A DNA stretch of 64,000 bases from the NCBI GenBank assembly GCA_029202545.1, contig CP119311.1, positions 5,580,001 to 5,644,000 of the forward strand. The letters run 5' to 3'. The translations under genes were made by a program, and so were the position numbers. The notes under the pieces were generated by a model, which saw only the letters and a list, made by a program, of their open reading frames with translations, made no database searches and had not been told where the DNA came from. Below, in pieces: positions 14,895 through 24,596 of the stretch; position 1 is the first letter of the stretch; each line of letters begins with the position of its first letter. This stretch comes from Candidatus Pseudobacter hemicellulosilyticus. Its GTDB lineage: Bacteria > Bacteroidota > Bacteroidia > Chitinophagales > Chitinophagaceae.

Positions 14895-17800
14895 ATGAGA
14901 AAAGTTATCTTTTTACTGATAGCGATTGTTGGCGCTGTTACCTGTACCTATGCGCAGGACACCGCACATATAGCTGTTACCGTCACCGGTACGGTTCTTA
15001 ATGAACAGAAAGAACCGATGCCCGGTGTAACAGTTACGATAAAAGATCAGCCAGGGTTGGGTATCAGCACTACCCCGGAAGGGAAATACACCATAAAAGC
15101 CAATAAATACCAGTGGCTTGTTTTTTCACACGTTGGCTTTGCGCAGCAGGAGATCCTGATAAAAGATGCGTTGACAATAAATGTAACGCTCAAATCATCG
15201 GAACAAAAGGTCATGGACGAAATAGTAGTAACGGCATTGGGGCGCCAGAAAAAAGCTACAGTGACCGGAGCCATTACAACTGTTGATGTCAGCACTATTA
15301 AAACATCCACTTCCAGCATCACCAACGCCATGGCAGGAAACGTATCAGGGGTATTGGCTATGCAGGGAAGCGGGCAGCCGGGCAGTAATTCCTCCGAATT
15401 CTGGATACGGGGTATCTCTACTTTTGGAGCAGGCACATCAGCGCTTGTGCTGGTAGATGGATTTGAAAGAAGTCTCGCCGAGATCAACATTGAAGACATT
15501 GAAACCTTTACCGTGCTGAAAGATGCCTCTACCACGGCCATCTATGGCTCCCGGGGTGCAAACGGGGTAGTGCTCATCACTACAAAAAAAGGTAAAATGG
15601 ACAAGGTAAGCATCAATGGCAAGTACGAGGGAACCTACAATACCCGCACTTTTACCCCAAAGTTTGTTGATGGGTACACCTATGCCAACCTGATGAACGA
15701 AGCACGCGTTACCAGGAACGAAGAGCCTTTTTATACCAAGGAAGACCTTGCGCTTATCAGGAACCAACTGGATCCTGACCTGTTCCCCGATATCAGCTGG
15801 ATGGATATGTTCCTGAAAGACGGGTCCTTTACTCAGCGTGCCTCACTCAATTTTGACGGCGGCGGCGCCCTGGCGAGGTATTTTGTATCCGGCAGCTATA
15901 TTAACGAGGGCGGTATGTATGAAACAGGTGACAACCTGGAAGGCTATAATACAAATGCCAATTATAAACGCTGGAACTACCGCGCTAACATAGATATGAA
16001 TCTTACCAAATCAACTTTGGTAAGGGTGGGTGTCAGTGGCAGTTTAGGTAAGCAAAACCTGCCAGGTGGCACTTATGACGAGATCTGGGCATCTCTCATG
16101 GGACAAAATCCCATTTCTATCCCCATTAAGTATTCTACCGGCCAGGTGGCCTCAAGGGGTGGCGCAGAAAAGCAAAATCCGTGGGTGTTGATCACCCAGC
16201 AGGGCTATATTGAAAACTGGCAAAATAAGATCCAGACAAACGTTACTTTAGAACAGAACCTGAAATTTATTCTTCCCGGCCTGCGCTTTGTTGGACGCTT
16301 TGGTTACGACAACAACAATAACAACAATATACGCCGCATGAAATGGCCCGAAGGATGGATAGCTGAACGGCAGCGTGAATCCAACGGGGATCTTCGGTTA
16401 AAACGGACCATTACCGAGCAGCTGATGACGCAGCGCTCCGATGCCTCCGGCGACAGGTTAGAAACCATGCAGGGAGAACTGCACTACAGCAAAACCATCC
16501 AGAGCCACAGTTTTGGAGGGATCATACAATATACACAGGAAAAAAAGGTGAATACTTCCAACTATGCGGAAGATATCATGCAGGGCATAGAACGCCGCAA
16601 TCAGCGCCTGGCAGGCCGTTTCACCTATGGCTACCGGTCGCGGTATTTCTTTGATATCAACTTTGGCTATAACGGTTCAGAGAACTTTGCCACCGGGCAC
16701 CAGTTTGGCCTGTTCCCTGCAGTCTCCGGCGCCTGGAACGTAGCCGAAGAAGAATTTATACAGAAACATTTCAAGTGGATGGACATGTTCAAGATCCGCT
16801 ATTCCTACGGTAAAGTGGGGAACGATTACATGCCTGTCCGTTTCCCCTACCTGGCCTCTTTCAGCACCAATGCTGATGCAGGGTACAACTGGGGCGACCT
16901 TGAAAGCAATAACAAATACTCTGGTCTGACCTACTCCAGGATAGCTTCCAATACTATCACCTGGGAAGTGTCTACCAAGCATGATCTTGGACTGGATTTT
17001 TCCTTATTCGGAGACAGGTTCGGCGGTGCGCTCGATTACTTTCATGAGCAGCGCGACGGCATTTATATGGAAAGGCAATACATCCCGGACGTTGTAGGGT
17101 TGAAAGGACAGGATCCCCGGGCCAACGTTGGTTCTACAGTATCCAGCGGCTTTGACGGACAGCTGAAATATTCCCAGCAGATCAACAAAGTAAACTTTAC
17201 CGTTCGCGGCACCATGACCTACAGCCGCAACAAAATACTGGAAGCTGATGAACAATACAGCAACTATCCATATACCACCCGTGCAGGTTTTAGGGTGAAT
17301 CAGAACAAAGGCCTTGTTGCATTAGGGTTATTTGAAAGTTATGAAGATATACGGAACAGCCCTACCCAGGAATTTGGAAGGGTAGCTCCGGGAGATATTA
17401 AATACAAGGACATTAATGGCGATGGCACCATTAACGACAATGATATTGTGGCTGTAGGCGCCACCCGTTATCCTAATCTCGTGTATGGCATAGGTCTCTC
17501 TGCCAACTGGAAAGGTTTTGATGCCAGTGTATTATTTCAGGGAGCCGGGAAGTCCTCATTTTTTATAAACGGGTTCACCGTTTATCCCTTTAGCCAGGGC
17601 GATTGGGGCAATATCCTTTCTGACGTGGTTGATGCCGGCCGCTGGATCCTGGGCGAGAACGAAGATCCCCATGCCGCTTATCCCAGGTTGAGCTACAATG
17701 GAAGCGCCAACAATTACCGGGCATCTACCTACTGGCTGCGGGAAAGTAACTATATCCGCTTAAAAACGCTGGATGCCGGATACACTTTCCCTAAGGTCAT

Positions 17801-17963
17801 CACAAATAAGATAGGTGTTAAAACAACGCGCATTTACTTCCTGGGCACCAACCTGCTCACTTTCTCCAAATTCAAAATGTGGGATCCTGAAATGAACAGT
17901 ACGAATGGTCAGGCTTATCCGCTGGCTAAATCATTCACACTTGGTTTAACTGTAAACCTGTAA
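14895..17963 (+). CDS. susC: SusC/RagA family TonB-dependent outer membrane transporter (PUL1)
   Basis: 1022 residues: signal peptide 1-20 (cleavage near TYA-QD), carboxypeptidase-regulatory-like N-terminal domain (about 27-102), the TonB-box-like motif DEIVVTALG (108-116), the plug domain (about 117-235, with ILVDGFERS-type and GSRGANGVVLITTKKG segments), then a 22-strand barrel ending in an aromatic-rich strand (SFTLGLTVNL). It imports oligosaccharides across the outer membrane with SusD as the lid. The susD start follows after 11 nt. Confidence 0.96.
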   Translation: MRKVIFLLIAIVGAVTCTYAQDTAHIAVTVTGTVLNEQKEPMPGVTVTIKDQPGLGISTTPEGKYTIKANKYQWLVFSHVGFAQQEILIKDALTINVTLKSSEQKVMDEIVVTALGRQKKATVTGAITTVDVSTIKTSTSSITNAMAGNVSGVLAMQGSGQPGSNSSEFWIRGISTFGAGTSALVLVDGFERSLAEINIEDIETFTVLKDASTTAIYGSRGANGVVLITTKKGKMDKVSINGKYEGTYNTRTFTPKFVDGYTYANLMNEARVTRNEEPFYTKEDLALIRNQLDPDLFPDISWMDMFLKDGSFTQRASLNFDGGGALARYFVSGSYINEGGMYETGDNLEGYNTNANYKRWNYRANIDMNLTKSTLVRVGVSGSLGKQNLPGGTYDEIWASLMGQNPISIPIKYSTGQVASRGGAEKQNPWVLITQQGYIENWQNKIQTNVTLEQNLKFILPGLRFVGRFGYDNNNNNNIRRMKWPEGWIAERQRESNGDLRLKRTITEQLMTQRSDASGDRLETMQGELHYSKTIQSHSFGGIIQYTQEKKVNTSNYAEDIMQGIERRNQRLAGRFTYGYRSRYFFDINFGYNGSENFATGHQFGLFPAVSGAWNVAEEEFIQKHFKWMDMFKIRYSYGKVGNDYMPVRFPYLASFSTNADAGYNWGDLESNNKYSGLTYSRIASNTITWEVSTKHDLGLDFSLFGDRFGGALDYFHEQRDGIYMERQYIPDVVGLKGQDPRANVGSTVSSGFDGQLKYSQQINKVNFTVRGTMTYSRNKILEADEQYSNYPYTTRAGFRVNQNKGLVALGLFESYEDIRNSPTQEFGRVAPGDIKYKDINGDGTINDNDIVAVGATRYPNLVYGIGLSANWKGFDASVLFQGAGKSSFFINGFTVYPFSQGDWGNILSDVVDAGRWILGENEDPHAAYPRLSYNGSANNYRASTYWLRESNYIRLKTLDAGYTFPKVITNKIGVKTTRIYFLGTNLLTFSKFKMWDPEMNSTNGQAYPLAKSFTLGLTVNL

Positions 17964-17974
17964 TACAAAAGGCA

Positions 17975-19987
17975 ATGAAGAATAAAAAGATCATCATATC
18001 CGTTTTAGCATTAGGTGTTATAGCCTGTCTGGGGTCCTGCCGTAAGTACCTTAGTGTTGAGCATTACTTTGACGACCGGCAGAGTGAGGAACGTATCTTC
18101 AAAAGCAAAGACTATACAGAGCAATGGCTCGCCAACGCCTATAGCGCCTTATTGAATAACAACCTCGAAATGGGGGCTACCGGAAACAACCTAACCAACT
18201 ACTCGGATGATATGTACTTTAACGAATCATCAGGGGGTAACGGAGAAAGGTACCGCAAGTTCAAATTCGGAGAGTATGACTATACCTGGCTGCAGTCCTG
18301 GTCTCCATCCTACGGAGGCATCCGCCAGGCATCGGTAATGCTGAACAGTATGTCGGATGGCAGTACGTTCACAGCAAGCCAGGTGGCCAGTTATAAAGCC
18401 CAGGCGCGCTTTATCCGGGCTTACCTGTATTGGTTGCTGCTGCGCAAGTACGGCCCGGTGCCTATTATGCCAACCAGTGGCGTTAACTATGACGACAGCT
18501 ATGATAACCTCTCCTACCCCCGCAATACGTATGATGAGGTGGCCAGTTTTATAGCTGAAGAAATGGCGGTGGCAGCCAAGGATCTTCCCCTGAAATGGGA
18601 CAATCGCAATATTGCCCGCCCCACACGTGGCGCCGCATTGGCTACCCGTGCAAAAGCGCTGGTCTTCGCCGCCAGTCCACTGGCAAACGGCAACCCGGAA
18701 ATGGCCGACTTTACCAATGATGAGGGACAACCATTGATCTCTCTGCAATACAGCGAAGAAAAATGGGCCAGAGCAGCCGCTGCCTGTAAGGATGTTATAG
18801 ACCTTGGTACGTACAAGCTCTATACTTCAGCCTTTAAAACAAGGGGCACTACGGATTATCCGGCTACCATTGTCCCTCCGTACCATGCTGAATATTCTGA
18901 GCGGAATTTCCCCGATGGCTGGGCCGATATCGACCCCTTCGAATCTTACAGGGCAGTATTTAATGGAGAACTGTACGCTTCCGAAAACCCCGAAATGATA
19001 TTTACCAGGGGCGACAACCAGATCAGTTCAGAGGGTGGTATTATGGCGTTAGCCAGACTTCAGATGCCTAAGATCGGAGGCGGCTATAATTCTCATGGCC
19101 TTACCCTGAAGCAATGCGATGCCTACTCCATGGACGATGGAACGTCTTTTGACAGGCAGGCTGTACGCAGTAAGTACGGCGCCAATATGTTTGTGCAGAC
19201 CAGTGAGGTAAACAACTTTAAGCCACTGCTGGCTAATGTATGGAAAGAATTTGCCCACCGTGAGCCACGTTTTTATGCTTCGGTAGCTTATAGTGGCGCC
19301 CTTTGGACCATGTCCAGCGCAGTCAGCAACCTGGCTACCGTTACTAACCAGCAGGTTTTTTATTACCGCGGGGAATATAATGGTTATATAAACGGAGACA
19401 CCTGGCTGCCCACCGGTATTGGCGTAATGAAATTCGTTAACCCCAAAGACAATAATAGCGGTAACGGCGGCAAGATCTTCCCCAAAGTGGATATTGCCAT
19501 CCGGTACGCAGATATCCTGTTGCTGTATGCCGAGTCGCTTAATGAGCTGAACGGTACTTACAATATTCCTGCATGGGATGGCGGTTCCTCCACAGCAGTA
19601 TCCAGGAATATAGATGAAATGAAAAGGTCAGTTGGACAGATACGCATCCGTGGCGGCATACCAGACCTGGATCTGTCCGTATATGGCAGCAGAGATGAAC
19701 TGCGTAATAAAATAAAACGCGAGCGCCAGGTAGAGTTCCTGGGAGAAAACCAGCGCTACTACGACCTGCGCCGGTGGAAAGATGCACCGGTTGATGAAGC
19801 AGAGCAGATCTACGGCTTTAATACTTTTATGACCAAGGACCTGGCCACCCTGTTCTACACGCCCATACGCGTACCGTTATTACAAACTACTTTCTCCAAA
19901 AAAATGTATTTCTGGCCAATCGACTGGGATGAGCTGAAGAAAAACAAGCGCCTGAACCAATCGCCGGGCTGGCCTTCATTTGATTAA
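17975..19987 (+). CDS. susD: SusD/RagB family glycan-binding lipoprotein (PUL1)
   Basis: 670 residues, at the long end for SusD proteins. Lipobox ends at C22 (LGSC). The N-terminal SusD-like region has a TPR-like core (ARFIRAYLYWLLLRKYGPVPI), and the C-terminal RagB/SusD domain carries the typical ADILLLYAESLNELNG and IKRERQVEFLGENQRYYDLRRWKD segments. It captures glycan at the surface and forms the hinged lid on SusC. 11 nt after susC, surely co-transcribed. Confidence 0.96.
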   Translation: MKNKKIIISVLALGVIACLGSCRKYLSVEHYFDDRQSEERIFKSKDYTEQWLANAYSALLNNNLEMGATGNNLTNYSDDMYFNESSGGNGERYRKFKFGEYDYTWLQSWSPSYGGIRQASVMLNSMSDGSTFTASQVASYKAQARFIRAYLYWLLLRKYGPVPIMPTSGVNYDDSYDNLSYPRNTYDEVASFIAEEMAVAAKDLPLKWDNRNIARPTRGAALATRAKALVFAASPLANGNPEMADFTNDEGQPLISLQYSEEKWARAAAACKDVIDLGTYKLYTSAFKTRGTTDYPATIVPPYHAEYSERNFPDGWADIDPFESYRAVFNGELYASENPEMIFTRGDNQISSEGGIMALARLQMPKIGGGYNSHGLTLKQCDAYSMDDGTSFDRQAVRSKYGANMFVQTSEVNNFKPLLANVWKEFAHREPRFYASVAYSGALWTMSSAVSNLATVTNQQVFYYRGEYNGYINGDTWLPTGIGVMKFVNPKDNNSGNGGKIFPKVDIAIRYADILLLYAESLNELNGTYNIPAWDGGSSTAVSRNIDEMKRSVGQIRIRGGIPDLDLSVYGSRDELRNKIKRERQVEFLGENQRYYDLRRWKDAPVDEAEQIYGFNTFMTKDLATLFYTPIRVPLLQTTFSKKMYFWPIDWDELKKNKRLNQSPGWPSFD

Positions 19988-20066
19988 TAAAAGTCTATTT
20001 GATTTTGCTTTAAAAGTACCAGACCATAAGGTCAGACAAGCATCAAAACAGAAAATATAACTTACA

Positions 20067-21068
20067 ATGAAAAGTTTTCAGAAATATATAATGATAGCAG
20101 CGTTGGGCGTCCTGTTCAGCGCCTGTACTGCTGAGTGGGAGCAGGAGCTGTACATACAGATGGTTTCCTTTAAGACCAAGCTGAACAGCGAGGGGGTGGC
20201 CCCGGTATACCTGAGATATAACAAAAATGGGGAGGTGATATACAATTTACCGGTTATTGTTAGCGGGTCTCAGCCAAATGATGCGGACAAGTATGTCAAA
20301 ATCGAGGTAGATAATGATACGCTCGGTATTTATAACAAAGAAAAATACCAGCACCGGACCGACCTGTATTTTAAACAGCTGTCAGCCCAGTTTTTTGAAT
20401 TGCCTTCTCCAACCTGTTTTATTCCCAAGGGATCCAATACTGAAAACTACCCGGTGAAATTTAAGTTTGACAACCTGGACCTGGTAGAACGTTATGTACT
20501 GCCTCTTACCATCAAAGAGGATCCGTCCTATATTACCAATACCCGTAAGGGCTGGCGGAAAGCGTTGCTGAACGTGATCCCCTTTAATGATTATTCAGGT
20601 AATTATTCGGCTACTTCCATGAATGCCTACTTTGATGGTCAGACTACAAACCCGCTGGTGTCAAGCACCAGGACCGCATGGGTGGTAGATGAAAAATCAG
20701 TCTTCTTTTACGCTGGTGTAACTGAAGAAAGATCTGAATCCCGGGGCGAGTATAAAATTGTCATGGAGTTTTTAGAGCCTGTTAAAGAAGGCAGCGGCGA
20801 TAAAGTAGGGGCATTGAATGTTTATGCAACCAACGATGCCATCAATTTTGAAATGCTTGGCCAGCCCACCTATAAGATTACGGAGACTGTAGATCCTACC
20901 AAGAAATACCTGGTAAAACAATATTGTACCGTAAACCTGCGGTATAAATATGATGATATTACCACCATGCCCGGCACACCGGTAAGGTACAGAGCGGAAG
21001 GCACTATGACCATGGAGCGGCAGCGAAACATTCTGGTACCGGACGAGGATCAGGCTATTGAATGGTAA
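20067..21068 (+). CDS. DUF1735/DUF4973-type surface lipoprotein (PUL1)
   Basis: 333 residues. Lipobox FSAC with C20. The mature part begins with a DUF1735/DUF4973-like beta-sandwich (YIQMVSFKTKLNSEGVAPVYLRYNKNGEVIYNLPVIVSGS). The C-terminal half has a lipocalin-like barrel feel (NDYSGNYSATSMNAYF ... VRYRAEGTMTMER). Such lipoproteins occupy the SusE/SusF position in PULs and are thought to bind glycan at the surface. The exact Pfam assignment is from memory and moderately sure. Located 79 nt after susD; its stop overlaps the region where the next gene could begin. Confidence 0.7.
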   Translation: MKSFQKYIMIAALGVLFSACTAEWEQELYIQMVSFKTKLNSEGVAPVYLRYNKNGEVIYNLPVIVSGSQPNDADKYVKIEVDNDTLGIYNKEKYQHRTDLYFKQLSAQFFELPSPTCFIPKGSNTENYPVKFKFDNLDLVERYVLPLTIKEDPSYITNTRKGWRKALLNVIPFNDYSGNYSATSMNAYFDGQTTNPLVSSTRTAWVVDEKSVFFYAGVTEERSESRGEYKIVMEFLEPVKEGSGDKVGALNVYATNDAINFEMLGQPTYKITETVDPTKKYLVKQYCTVNLRYKYDDITTMPGTPVRYRAEGTMTMERQRNILVPDEDQAIEW

Positions 21069-21106
21069 GGCATATAACTAAAACAGTTTCTGTAAAACAC
21101 TTGCAA

Positions 21107-22642
21107 ATGAAAAAATTAATTATAACAATAGGTATCATCGGTGGCGTATTACTATCCGGCGCCTGCCAAAGAACAAAAGAACCTTATTACGACCCGATCC
21201 CGGAAAAGCCCACGGAGCCTGAAACGCCCGTAGGACCATGGTCAGGCTTCGTACAGGACAGCTCCTTTTCTAATCCCATTATGACGGGCGGACCTGATCC
21301 CTGGGTAACCCAGAAAGACGGCACTTATTACTATACCTATACCCAGGGCAGTAAGCTGGTGATACTGGCCACCAAAAACTTATCAGAGCTTGCCTCGGCA
21401 CGCAGGTATGATGTGTGGACGCCACCTTCAGGCCAACCTTATTCAAGCAATGTATGGGCGCCCGAGCTGCATGAGATTGATGGCAAATGGTATTTTTATT
21501 TTGCCGCAGATAATGGCAATAATGCCAACCACCGCATGTATGTAGCGGAAAACAGTTCCCCTACCCCGGTTGAAGGCACCTGGCAGCTGAAAGGCAAGGT
21601 TGCCGACGCTACTGATGAATGGGCCATAGATGGAACTATACTTAACCATGACGGCCAGTTGTATATGATCTGGTCAGGAGGTAATGCAGGTGCGCCTCCG
21701 CAGAATATCTATATAGCCAAAATGAGCAACCCCTGGACAATTTCCAGCGAAAAAGTAATGATTGCAACGCCCAAATATGCCTGGGAGAAAAATGGCAATC
21801 CTATCAATGAAGGACCGCAGGTACTGATCAACCCGCAGGGGCGCGTCTTTATCATTTATTCAGGCAGTGGTTACTGGGTGGATGGTTATTGCCTGGGGCA
21901 ACTTGCTTTGAAGGAGGGCGGAGATCCAATGAATCCGGACGACTGGACAAAAAAGAATCACCCGGTTTTTTCAATGAGATCGGAAAGCAGCATTTTCGGA
22001 CCCGGACATAATGGCTTCTTTAAATCACCGGACGGCCAGGAAGACTGGATCATTTATCATGCCCGGTCTGTAGCCAATACCAGCACCGGCGCCCGCAGCC
22101 CCTACATTCAACGCTTTACCTGGAATCCGGACGGGTCTCCCAATTTCGGCCTTCCATCAAGCACTACCACCACTCAACTACGTCCTTCCGGCGAACCCAG
22201 GCGTTATATCCATTCTAAAGCCAAATGGTCAGTTACCGGCTTCAGCTCAGAGGAAGCTGCTTCCGGTCGCCTGGCTTCCACCATCATTGATGGAAACCTG
22301 ACCACCATCTGGATTACACGGTACTCTACTGAGCCAACAGATTATCCCAATCACTGGGTTACGGTTGACATGGGTGAACCGTCCACTGTAGACGGATTTG
22401 TATTTTATCAGAAGGATGGCGATCGTAAGATAAAAGAACTTGAAATACTTATTAGCAATGATAACGAAACCTGGGAAAGCCTCGGTCTGTTTACGCTTAA
22501 CGATGTAAATCTGCTCCGCCAGTTCATTGATCTGCCGCAGCGCAAACAATTACGTTATTTTAAACTGGTTCCTAGGTCCGGCATCGACACCCAAAAGCAG
22601 CCGGGTTTAGCAGAAGTATCTACCTTCAGGCTTAAAGATTAG
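21107..22642 (+). CDS. GH43 family arabinanase/arabinofuranosidase-like lipoprotein with C-terminal discoidin domain (PUL1)
   Basis: 511 residues from the ATG at 21107, chosen over an in-frame ATG at 21062 because it gives a proper lipoprotein signal (LLSGAC, C20). Five-bladed GH43 propeller with the three catalytic acids visible: D64 (GGPDPWV, general base), D175 (EWAIDGTI, pKa modulator) and E235 (NEGPQVL, general acid). A C-terminal F5/8 type C (CBM32-like) domain spans about 375-511 (TIIDGNLTTIWITR, VTVDMG, ELEILISNDNETW). It probably cleaves alpha-L-arabinosyl linkages at the cell surface. Last gene of PUL1. Confidence 0.88.
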   Translation: MKKLIITIGIIGGVLLSGACQRTKEPYYDPIPEKPTEPETPVGPWSGFVQDSSFSNPIMTGGPDPWVTQKDGTYYYTYTQGSKLVILATKNLSELASARRYDVWTPPSGQPYSSNVWAPELHEIDGKWYFYFAADNGNNANHRMYVAENSSPTPVEGTWQLKGKVADATDEWAIDGTILNHDGQLYMIWSGGNAGAPPQNIYIAKMSNPWTISSEKVMIATPKYAWEKNGNPINEGPQVLINPQGRVFIIYSGSGYWVDGYCLGQLALKEGGDPMNPDDWTKKNHPVFSMRSESSIFGPGHNGFFKSPDGQEDWIIYHARSVANTSTGARSPYIQRFTWNPDGSPNFGLPSSTTTTQLRPSGEPRRYIHSKAKWSVTGFSSEEAASGRLASTIIDGNLTTIWITRYSTEPTDYPNHWVTVDMGEPSTVDGFVFYQKDGDRKIKELEILISNDNETWESLGLFTLNDVNLLRQFIDLPQRKQLRYFKLVPRSGIDTQKQPGLAEVSTFRLKD

Positions 22643-22672
22643 CGTTTCCCTATTAAGCTGAATAATGTAGAG

Positions 22673-22720
22673 GAACGTAAAACGCCTTCAGATCTTAGGA
22701 TCTGAAGGCGTTTTACGTTC
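22673..22720 (+). terminator. terminator of PUL1 (22-bp perfect hairpin)
   Basis: 22673-22694 pairs perfectly with 22699-22720 around the loop TTAG, 30 nt after the GH43 stop. It shares the core AAACGCCTTCA with the tRNA-Ser terminator. Confidence 0.85.
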
Positions 22721-22817
22721 TATCCGCCGCTGACCGGAAATGCCGGATTTCCAGTGAACCTCTTAATAGTTATTTTTGTTGTTACAACAGTCAATTTTTT
22801 ACCCGAAAGAAGGAGCT

Positions 22818-23840
22818 ATGAAGAAAATAGGATTTTTATCATTTGGGCATTGGGCTGATCATCCTGCCTATAATACCCGTACAGCCAGTGATACCCTGCT
22901 TCAATCCATTGAGCTGGCTGTAGCAGCCGAGCAGATCGGCCTGGACGGCGCCTATTTCCGGGTGCATCATTTTGCGGCCCAGCTGGCATCCCCCTTTCCT
23001 TTGTTGTCAGCCATAGGCGCTAAAACAAGCAAAATAGAGATTGGAACGGGCGTCATTGATATGCGTTATGAAAATCCATTGTATATGGTGGAAGACGCCG
23101 GGGCTGCAGATCTGATCTCGGAGGGACGGCTGCAACTGGGCATCAGCAGGGGATCGCCGGAACAGGTAGTGGACGGCTGGCGTTATTTTGGCTATGAAAC
23201 TGCCGAAGGAGAAACCGATGCAGATATGGGACGCCGTAAGGCGCTGGAATTCCTGGACAAGTTAAAAGGCATTGGGTTTGCCCGCCCTAACCCCAACCCG
23301 ATGTTCCCGAACCCGCCGGGCTTACTGCGCCTGGAGCCCCATTCGGAAGGACTGCGGGAACGTATCTGGTGGGGAGCGGCTTCCAATGCTACTGCTGTCT
23401 GGGCGGCCGAAAACGGCATGCACCTGCAAAGTTCAACCCTGAAATATGATGAAAGCGGCAAACCTTTCCATGTTCAGCAGGCGGAGCAGATCAGGTTGTA
23501 TAAAGAAGCCTGGAAAAAAGCGGGACACCAGCGCGAACCGCGGGTTTCGGTGAGCCGGTCCATTTTTGCACTGGTAACCGACCAGGACCGCTATTATTTT
23601 GGACAGGAAGCCAGCCGCGTTGATAAATTCGGCATGATTGAACCGGACAAACGCGCCATTTTTGGAAGAAGCTATGCCGCGGAACCGGATCAGCTGATAA
23701 AGGAACTGGCCAGGGACGAAGCTGTACAGGAAGCAGATACCATCCTCCTGACAATACCCAATACATTGGGAGTTGATTACAATGTGCATGTATTGTCCTC
23801 AATTTTGGAGCATGTGGCCCCGGGAGCAGGCTGGCGCTAA
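22818..23840 (+). CDS. LLM-class flavin-dependent oxidoreductase (luciferase-like)
   Basis: 340 residues from the ATG at 22818, which follows GAAGGAGCT; an upstream in-frame ATG at 22776 adds only a poor extension. Bacterial-luciferase-like TIM barrel: IGFLSFGHWADHP at the N-terminus, ELAVAAEQIGLDGAYFRVHHFAAQLASPFPLLSAIGAKTSKIEIGTGVIDMRYENP (FMN/F420 pocket region), then EGRLQLGISRGS. Likely an FMNH2- or F420-dependent monooxygenase or reductase of unknown substrate. Single gene. Confidence 0.88.
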   Translation: MKKIGFLSFGHWADHPAYNTRTASDTLLQSIELAVAAEQIGLDGAYFRVHHFAAQLASPFPLLSAIGAKTSKIEIGTGVIDMRYENPLYMVEDAGAADLISEGRLQLGISRGSPEQVVDGWRYFGYETAEGETDADMGRRKALEFLDKLKGIGFARPNPNPMFPNPPGLLRLEPHSEGLRERIWWGAASNATAVWAAENGMHLQSSTLKYDESGKPFHVQQAEQIRLYKEAWKKAGHQREPRVSVSRSIFALVTDQDRYYFGQEASRVDKFGMIEPDKRAIFGRSYAAEPDQLIKELARDEAVQEADTILLTIPNTLGVDYNVHVLSSILEHVAPGAGWR

Positions 23841-23871
23841 GTTCCAGCCGGGAATGATTCAGCCATGCAGG

Positions 23872-24564
23872 TTACTTTAGCCAGTTATTTTTATGCGCCA
23901 GGCTTATTACCTGCGCTTTTGAGTTTACATGCAGTTTATCGTAAATATTGGCAATATGCTTGCGTACAGTCAGCACACTGATATTTAACGCAGCTGCAAT
24001 TCGTTTGGCGTCCCAGCCGCTGATCATCTGCTGAAGGATTTCCTTTTCCCTGTCTGTAATAACAGCGGGCAACCCTGTCCCTGGTCTTGTGTCATTTTCT
24101 TTAACAGACCTGCTTAATAATTGCAATGCCTTGCGGGCAATAGAAGGGCTCATTGGCGCACCCTCAAAATTTAATACATTGAGTATTGCCTCTTCCAGCA
24201 CAGCAGCGCTTTCATGCTTTAGCAAATACCCCGACGCCCCTGACTTGATGGCATCGAAGATCTTTTCATCGTCATCAAAGACGGTGAGTACAATAAAATG
24301 GATCTGCGGGTATAAGCTCTTTGCTATGGCGATGGTTTGTATGCCGTCGAGTTCCGGCATCTCAATATCCATAAAAATGATCTTAGGAAGCATCGGGAAA
24401 GGGAGGCCTTTCAGTTCTTCCAGGCATTCATTCCCGTTTTTTGCCATAAAACTCAGCTTATACCCTTTCAACTGGCCGATCTTTTGCAAAAAGGTATTGC
24501 GGTTGATCGCATTGTCTTCCGCTAAAGCTATTAATATGTGCGTATTATCAGTCATAGTGTTCAC
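23872..24564 (-). CDS. NarL/FixJ-type response regulator
   Basis: 230 residues: receiver domain (8-125) with acidic pocket E16-D17, phospho-acceptor D66 in FMDIEMPELDG and K116, then a LuxR-type HTH (about 165-230: ITDREKEILQQMISGWDAKRIAAALNISVLTVRKHIANIYDKL). A second Met (residue 4) is an alternative start. It lies 32 nt downstream of its kinase on the same strand, so the two form one operon. Targets are unknown. PUL1 ends 1.2 kb away, and the giant lipoprotein is divergent on the other side of the kinase. Confidence 0.93.
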   Translation of the reverse strand: MNTMTDNTHILIALAEDNAINRNTFLQKIGQLKGYKLSFMAKNGNECLEELKGLPFPMLPKIIFMDIEMPELDGIQTIAIAKSLYPQIHFIVLTVFDDDEKIFDAIKSGASGYLLKHESAAVLEEAILNVLNFEGAPMSPSIARKALQLLSRSVKENDTRPGTGLPAVITDREKEILQQMISGWDAKRIAAALNISVLTVRKHIANIYDKLHVNSKAQVISLAHKNNWLK

Positions 24565-24596
24565 AATTTCAGGCTATACAATACAGCCACAGTTAA

